This document shows, in pieces, positions 60,343 to 64,000 of a stretch of DNA of 64,000 nucleotides. The number at the start of each line of letters is the position of its first letter. Position 1 is the first letter of the stretch. This stretch comes from an uncultured Lachnospiraceae bacterium (GTDB taxonomy: Bacteria; Bacillota; Clostridia; Lachnospirales; Lachnospiraceae), in NCBI GenBank assembly GCA_910587305.1, contig CAJUKV010000015.1, positions 16,840-80,839 of the forward strand. The letters run 5' to 3'. The notes beneath the pieces were generated by a model. That model saw only the letters and a list, made by a program, of their open reading frames with translations, was not told the origin of the DNA and searched no databases. The position numbers and the translations under genes are program-made.

Positions 60343-61206
60343 TTATTTTTCCCCATTGTTCTTAATCCGCAGTCTCACAACAATATCACACGCCACAGCC
60401 CCCACAAACAGCACAATTGCCAGTACCTGGGAAACGGGTACCTCTGTCCCGGGAATAAACAGCTGATCCGTCCTGATTCCCTCTATCCATGCCCTTCCTA
60501 ACCCATAGCCGCCTAAATATAAAAGGGCAATTTCCCCCTCAAATTTTTTGTGCTTCCAGTACAGTAAAATAAGCGCAAGCACGCCCAAATTCCAAAGGCT
60601 CTCGTACAGAAAAGTGGGATGAACCTGTATATAATTCATTCCCTCCTCCATATGCTCCGCTAAAGACTGAGAAATATCGCCCGGACGGACTGCCGCCACA
60701 GGAAGACGCATCGCCAAAAGATTGTTGGTATATTCCCCAAATACCTCCCGGTTGGTAAAATTCCCCCATCTGCCGATTGCCTGTCCTAAGATAAGGCCTG
60801 TCACACCGGTGTCCGCCATCCGAAAGGCATTTTGCTTTTTTATTTTTGCATAGACAAACAGCGTGATAAAAGCCGTAATCACGCCGCCATAAATGGCCAG
60901 CCCTCCCTGCCTGATGTTAAAAATATTGATAAGATTATTTTTATATTGATCCCATGCAAAAATAACATAGTAAATCCTTGCTCCAATAATGGAAAGAATC
61001 ACCGCATAAATAGAAAAATCCCAATAAAGCTCCGGATCCTGCCCCGACCTTTTTGCCTGCCAGGCCGCTATCAAGATACCGCCAATCACGCCGAGCCCTA
61101 TAATTACACCGTAAAGCGCAATTTCAAAGCCAAATATGCTAAAACTTTTGGGTACATTTTTCAAGTAAATTCCCAAATTGGGAAAAGAAATATCCATTAA
61201 ATCCAT
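60343..61206 (-). CDS. lgt: prolipoprotein diacylglyceryl transferase
   Basis: 287 residues from the ATG at 61206 (GGAGGAAAAG upstream). Seven membrane helices with the Lgt motif GRWGNFTNREVFGEYTN and HPTFLYESLWNLGV. Lgt attaches diacylglycerol from phosphatidylglycerol to the lipobox Cys of prolipoproteins. The binding lipoprotein of the element is one potential substrate. Its leader (61220-61300) has interleaved inverted repeats right before the RBS. Confidence 0.96.
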   Translation of the reverse strand: MDLMDISFPNLGIYLKNVPKSFSIFGFEIALYGVIIGLGVIGGILIAAWQAKRSGQDPELYWDFSIYAVILSIIGARIYYVIFAWDQYKNNLINIFNIRQGGLAIYGGVITAFITLFVYAKIKKQNAFRMADTGVTGLILGQAIGRWGNFTNREVFGEYTNNLLAMRLPVAAVRPGDISQSLAEHMEEGMNYIQVHPTFLYESLWNLGVLALILLYWKHKKFEGEIALLYLGGYGLGRAWIEGIRTDQLFIPGTEVPVSQVLAIVLFVGAVACDIVVRLRIKNNGEK

Positions 61207-61219
61207 CTTTTCCTCCATC

Positions 61220-61300
61220 CCGAAGCGTTTTACGCCGAGGGGCGAAAATGTCAGATTTCGCTCTGCCACCCTGGAATTTGTGACGCTTCGGCACAAATTC
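61220..61300 (-). repeat. Interleaved-inverted-repeat leader (lgt)
   Basis: Minus strand order: GAATTTGTG (61300-61292), CCGAAGCGT (61291-61283), CACAAATTC (61282-61274), ACGCTTCGG (61228-61220), then GATGGAGG (RBS) and the lgt ATG. Both 9-bp pairings are perfect and interleaved (1-2-1'-2'), the same architecture as the sigE leader with different sequence. Confidence 0.8.
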
Positions 61301-61308
61301 TTGACGTC

Positions 61309-62406
61309 TTATACATTAAAGCGGAAGAGAATGACATCCCCATCCTTCACCACATAGTCCTTGCCTTCCATGCCAACCAAGCCTTTTTCCCTGGCAGCTG
61401 CCAAAGATCCCTGCTTAAGTAAATCCTTATAATTCACTACCTCGGCCTTAATAAAGCCCCTCTCAAAATCGGTATGGATTTTTCCTGCCGCCTGAGGCGC
61501 TTTGGTCCCAATTTGAATCGTCCATGCCCTGGTTTCATCCTCTCCTGCCGTTAAAAAGCTCTGAAGGCCCAGCAAATGATAACTTGCCTTGATCAGCTTT
61601 TCAAGTCCCGACTCCTTAAGGCCCAAGTCCTCCAGGAACATTGCCTTTTCCTCTTCATCCAGTTCCGAAATCTCCTGCTCAATCTGTGCGCAGATCACAA
61701 ATACCTCGCTGCCGTTTTCCTCCGCAAACGCCCTGACCGCCTTAACGCCCTCATTGTCGGCCCCGTCATTGGCAAGGTCATCCTCCCCCACATTGGCGGC
61801 AAAAATTACCGGCTTGGCCGTCAGAAGATTGTAGGAATCTAAAAGAGCCTGCTCATCTTCATCCTCCGTCTCACAGCTTCCCGCATTCTTTCCCGCTTCT
61901 AAGTGCGCCTTAAGTTTCTGCAAAAGAGCCGCTTCTTTGGCAAGAGACTTGTCCATCTTGGCCGCCTTTCCTGTTTTGGCGATTCTGCGCTCCAAAATCT
62001 CAAGATCTGAAAAAATCAGCTCCAAATTAATGGTTTCAATATCGCGCATGGGATTAATGTTGCCATCCACATGTACAACATTTTCATCTTCAAAGCAGCG
62101 CACCACATGCACTACCGCATCCACTTCCCTTATGTGGCTCAAAAACTGGTTGCCAAGACCTTCTCCTTTGGACGCTCCCTTTACCAGGCCGGCAATGTCC
62201 ACAAATTCTATTACGGCAGGCGTGACCTTTTTGGAATGATACATTTCTCCTAACAGCTTAAGACGCTCATCGGGAACCGCCACCACCCCTACATTGGGAT
62301 CGATGGTGCAGAAGGGATAATTGGCGGATTCCGCTCCTGCTTTGGTCAGCGAGTTGAATAGCGTACTTTTTCCTACGTTGGGTAATCCTACGATTCCTAG
62401 TTTCAT
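61309..62406 (-). CDS. ychF: ribosome-binding GTPase/ATPase YchF
   Basis: 365 residues from the ATG at 62406 (AAGGAGG 12 bases upstream). G1 motif GLPNVGKST, G3 FVDIAGLVKGASKGEGLGNQ, coiled-coil insertion (about 130-190) and the TGS domain at the end (KAEVVNYKDL...VVKDGDVILFRFNV). YchF is an Obg-family ATPase on the ribosome linked to stress responses. The open extension upstream to 62547 is not part of the protein. It lies directly downstream of the gutted integrase. Confidence 0.97.
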   Translation of the reverse strand: MKLGIVGLPNVGKSTLFNSLTKAGAESANYPFCTIDPNVGVVAVPDERLKLLGEMYHSKKVTPAVIEFVDIAGLVKGASKGEGLGNQFLSHIREVDAVVHVVRCFEDENVVHVDGNINPMRDIETINLELIFSDLEILERRIAKTGKAAKMDKSLAKEAALLQKLKAHLEAGKNAGSCETEDEDEQALLDSYNLLTAKPVIFAANVGEDDLANDGADNEGVKAVRAFAEENGSEVFVICAQIEQEISELDEEEKAMFLEDLGLKESGLEKLIKASYHLLGLQSFLTAGEDETRAWTIQIGTKAPQAAGKIHTDFERGFIKAEVVNYKDLLKQGSLAAAREKGLVGMEGKDYVVKDGDVILFRFNV

Positions 62407-62524
62407 TTTTCTATATATCCTCCTTAAAAACCTTGATTTTATGCGTTTTCTGAAAAGTTTTGTCTTTTTACCGCACCAATTCCGCACCAATTTGGTATGG
62501 AAATATGTAATTTTACGTGGTGTT

Positions 62525-63288
62525 TCATATCGCACGGGATAGTTCAAACTGGCGGACAGCCTGCGTCAGCGAATCATCAGTGACATGCACATAACGATCC
62601 ATGGTGGTTTTAATGCTTGCATGCCCCAACAGCTTCTGAAGCACTTTAGGCTGCATTCCGGCCTCTATCGCACGGGTGGCATACGTATGCCGAAGGGCAT
62701 GCATGCAAAACCTTTCGATTTCGGCTTCATCACACAGCTTGTACAGATGCGTGTCATAGGAACTGTTTTTTGCCGGCTCTCCTGTACGATAATTTATGAA
62801 AACCAAATCCCTCATGACAAGGCTCCTGGTCTCGCCAGTGCGCCGATCCACATATTCCGGAACATGGTTCCCATGGTAATGTAAGTCTGTCTGATCGTAG
62901 ACCCGGCATATTCCGCTTCCATACGATTCAAGATCACCTTGCAGTGCATTGGCTTTACATCTGATAGCGGCATTATTCCGATAACAGGCTGAATATTTTG
63001 GATATACCGCTCCCTGTAATTACGTCTGGTATTAGGTGCCAGACCACAAATCAGGTTTTCCATCCGGTAATCATACCATCCATTTACCGTGACATCAGCG
63101 GCCACAGTTGCCATGTTATGCTTATCTTCGTACTGTGCATCAGCAAGCCAGTTCCTCGCTTCCGGCAGCGTATCAAAATGTTTTTCACGACGGCTGCCAT
63201 CTTTGGTACTATAACGTGCCGAATATTTCCCGTCTTTCCTCTGGCAGATTCCTTTTCCGCATTCTCTGCCTTTAAGATTTTTTCCCAT
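62525..63288 (-). pseudogene. Tn916-type tyrosine integrase, internal deletion and frameshift
   Basis: The 5' part (ATG at 63288 after AAAGGAG) has the arm-binding domain and core-binding domain (GKGICQRKDGKYSARYSTKD; QTYITMGTMF), then a frameshift. The 3' part has YVDRRTGETRSLVMRDLVFI, then MHALRHTYATRAIEAGMQPK (HxxR) and LLGHASIKTTMDRYVHV (Tyr). About 130 residues with the first catalytic Arg are missing. A relic of a conjugative element integrated just upstream of ychF; no other transfer genes are in view. Confidence 0.9.
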
Positions 63289-63371
63289 ATATGAACTCCT
63301 TTCATCAAACAGCGGCAATCACCTTTTGTGATTCTCCTTTGATAAAGAAAAAGAGCCCAACACAATTAAGT

Positions 63372-63401
63372 ATTATATCATGCCAGGCTCCCTTTCATCA
63401 A
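63372..63401 (-). promoter_or_regulatory. Promoter before the integrase relic
   Basis: TTGATG (63401-63396), 18 bp, TATAAT (63377-63372), about 85 bp before the integrase ATG. Confidence 0.6.
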
Positions 63402-63803
63402 TAATATTTTGAGGCAATTAACAGCCATAGTGATTAGAAAAAAAATTTGCAAAAAAAGAAGAACAGAATCGCTCTGTCCTTCATTCCTTCCAGCCATTAT
63501 CAGTATAATTGCCATCCCACTGCTTTTATAAGGGGTACAACCACTTCCGTGTGTTTTATAATTAATAATGGTCAAAAAATAAAAACCTTGCGCCAATTCT
63601 CATAACCATTTCTATGTCAAATTTGAAATGATATATCGTATGTTAAAAGTAAAAAAACGCACAAAAAAGTTGCATACCCGCTATGCTTGATTGCTGGTAT
63701 GCAACTTCTATCCCTTTATTTCGTTTTCAGACACAAAATTTATAGCACATTGCTTGCATATGCTGTCATTTTTACAACATATTTTTTTATTGAACAATAC
63801 TGG
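63402..63803. other. 402-bp region without a firm gene
   Basis: Apart from the terminator at 63663-63707 it contains only short hydrophobic frames on the minus strand (for example ending LLMKGSLA) that I could not support as genes. Confidence 0.4.
63663..63707 (-). terminator. Terminator of the Rpn-like gene
   Basis: AAGTTGCATACC (63707-63696 on the minus strand) pairs with GGTATGCAACTT (63678-63667) and is followed by TTTTTTG. Confidence 0.8.
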
Positions 63804-64000
63804 CTACAAGCTCTCTTTTCTTTGTAATTCAAGGATAATTTCTTTTGGGAGACGAGAATATTTAATAATCTTCTCAATCGGCTCATCATTCTCAATCATT
63901 TCCTTTGCTGTCTCAACCTTTTCATCATACCGTGCATCATACCTCTCGCTTTCAACATATGAACGCATGATCTGTTCCTCGTCATACAGTACCATCATGA
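63804..64000 (-). CDS. Rpn/PD-(D/E)XK nuclease family transposase-like protein, C-terminal part
   Basis: The visible 64+ residues (MMVLYDEEQIMRSYVESERY ... AKEMIENDEPIEKIIKYSRL) match the C-terminal end of Rpn family proteins: a dimerisation helix and the EIAxxxGLxxEEI-like helix. The catalytic domain would lie beyond the right edge. The frame is open to the window end, so the gene is probably longer. These are abundant in Firmicutes accessory regions; recombination-promoting or toxin-like nuclease roles are proposed for relatives. Confidence 0.6.
   Translation of the reverse strand, partial: MMVLYDEEQIMRSYVESERYDARYDEKVETAKEMIENDEPIEKIIKYSRLPKEIILELQRKESL

Noticed and set aside
63378..63596. 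72-codon hydrophobic frame before the integrase relic
   Set aside because: It overlaps the integrase promoter, has no ribosome binding site and shows no family resemblance.
1..64000. rRNA genes or CRISPR arrays
   Set aside because: None seen on either strand; a single tRNA gene was found.

Overview
The window looks like a chromosomal segment of an endospore-forming anaerobic Firmicute, most likely a Lachnospiraceae-type Clostridium relative. The support is a division/cell-wall (dcw) cluster followed by spoIIGA-sigE, sigG and a YlmC-type sporulation gene, together with nrdR, an NADP-type glutamate dehydrogenase, a DUF5688 protein and Clostridia-like ribosome binding sites. Most genes lie on the minus strand, so the operons read right to left.

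Layout. 1-5.2 kb is an accessory margin: a partial GntR regulator, an IS110 relic, decayed HTH genes, a lambda-like four-operator switch driving an XRE regulator plus a DUF3800 protein, an internally deleted Uma2 gene and a DUF3796/HTH pair. 5.3-32.8 kb is mostly housekeeping: gpmI, two large membrane glycosyltransferase-like proteins, a CDF transporter, a heterodimeric ABC exporter, a TPR membrane protein, a DEAD-box helicase, a GT2 enzyme, a NYN-LOTUS protein, gdhA, an SH3 protein, tRNA-Arg(CCG), efp, aroQ-aroK-aroE-yqeG, a sugar methyltransferase and nrdR. 33-36.3 kb holds sigG, ylmC, sigE and spoIIGA. 36.6-40.9 kb holds an ABC exporter, a HAD phosphatase, a MazG-like protein and an M18 peptidase. 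41-60 kb is the dcw cluster, transcribed as mraZ-rsmH-ftsL-PBP-spoVD-mraY-murD-ftsW-murA-ftsQ, with ftsZ following under its own promoters. Then come lgt and ychF, and at the right edge a gutted Tn916-type integrase and the end of a Rpn-like nuclease gene.

The main discovery is inside the dcw cluster. The second penicillin-binding protein gene (spoVD by position) is cut in two by a 5,149-bp element (49282-54448) bounded by identical 18-bp direct repeats. The cut falls immediately after the SxN catalytic motif. Recombination between the repeats restores one in-frame gene of about 580 codons. The element carries a large serine recombinase next to one end, a 51-codon ORF coupled to it, and a three-gene ABC transporter operon with its own sigma-A-like promoter. 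The split spoVD gene and the recombinase unit each have a sigma-E-like promoter sequence. This resembles the skin element of sigK: a candidate developmentally excised intervening element in spoVD. Excision is inferred, not shown.

A second pattern is a family of leaders with two interleaved inverted repeats (order 1-2-1'-2') placed directly before a ribosome binding site, upstream of sigE, sigG, a DUF5688 gene and, with entirely different stem sequences, lgt. Two 95/96-bp MITE-like repeats and two palindromic intergenic repeat families are also present.
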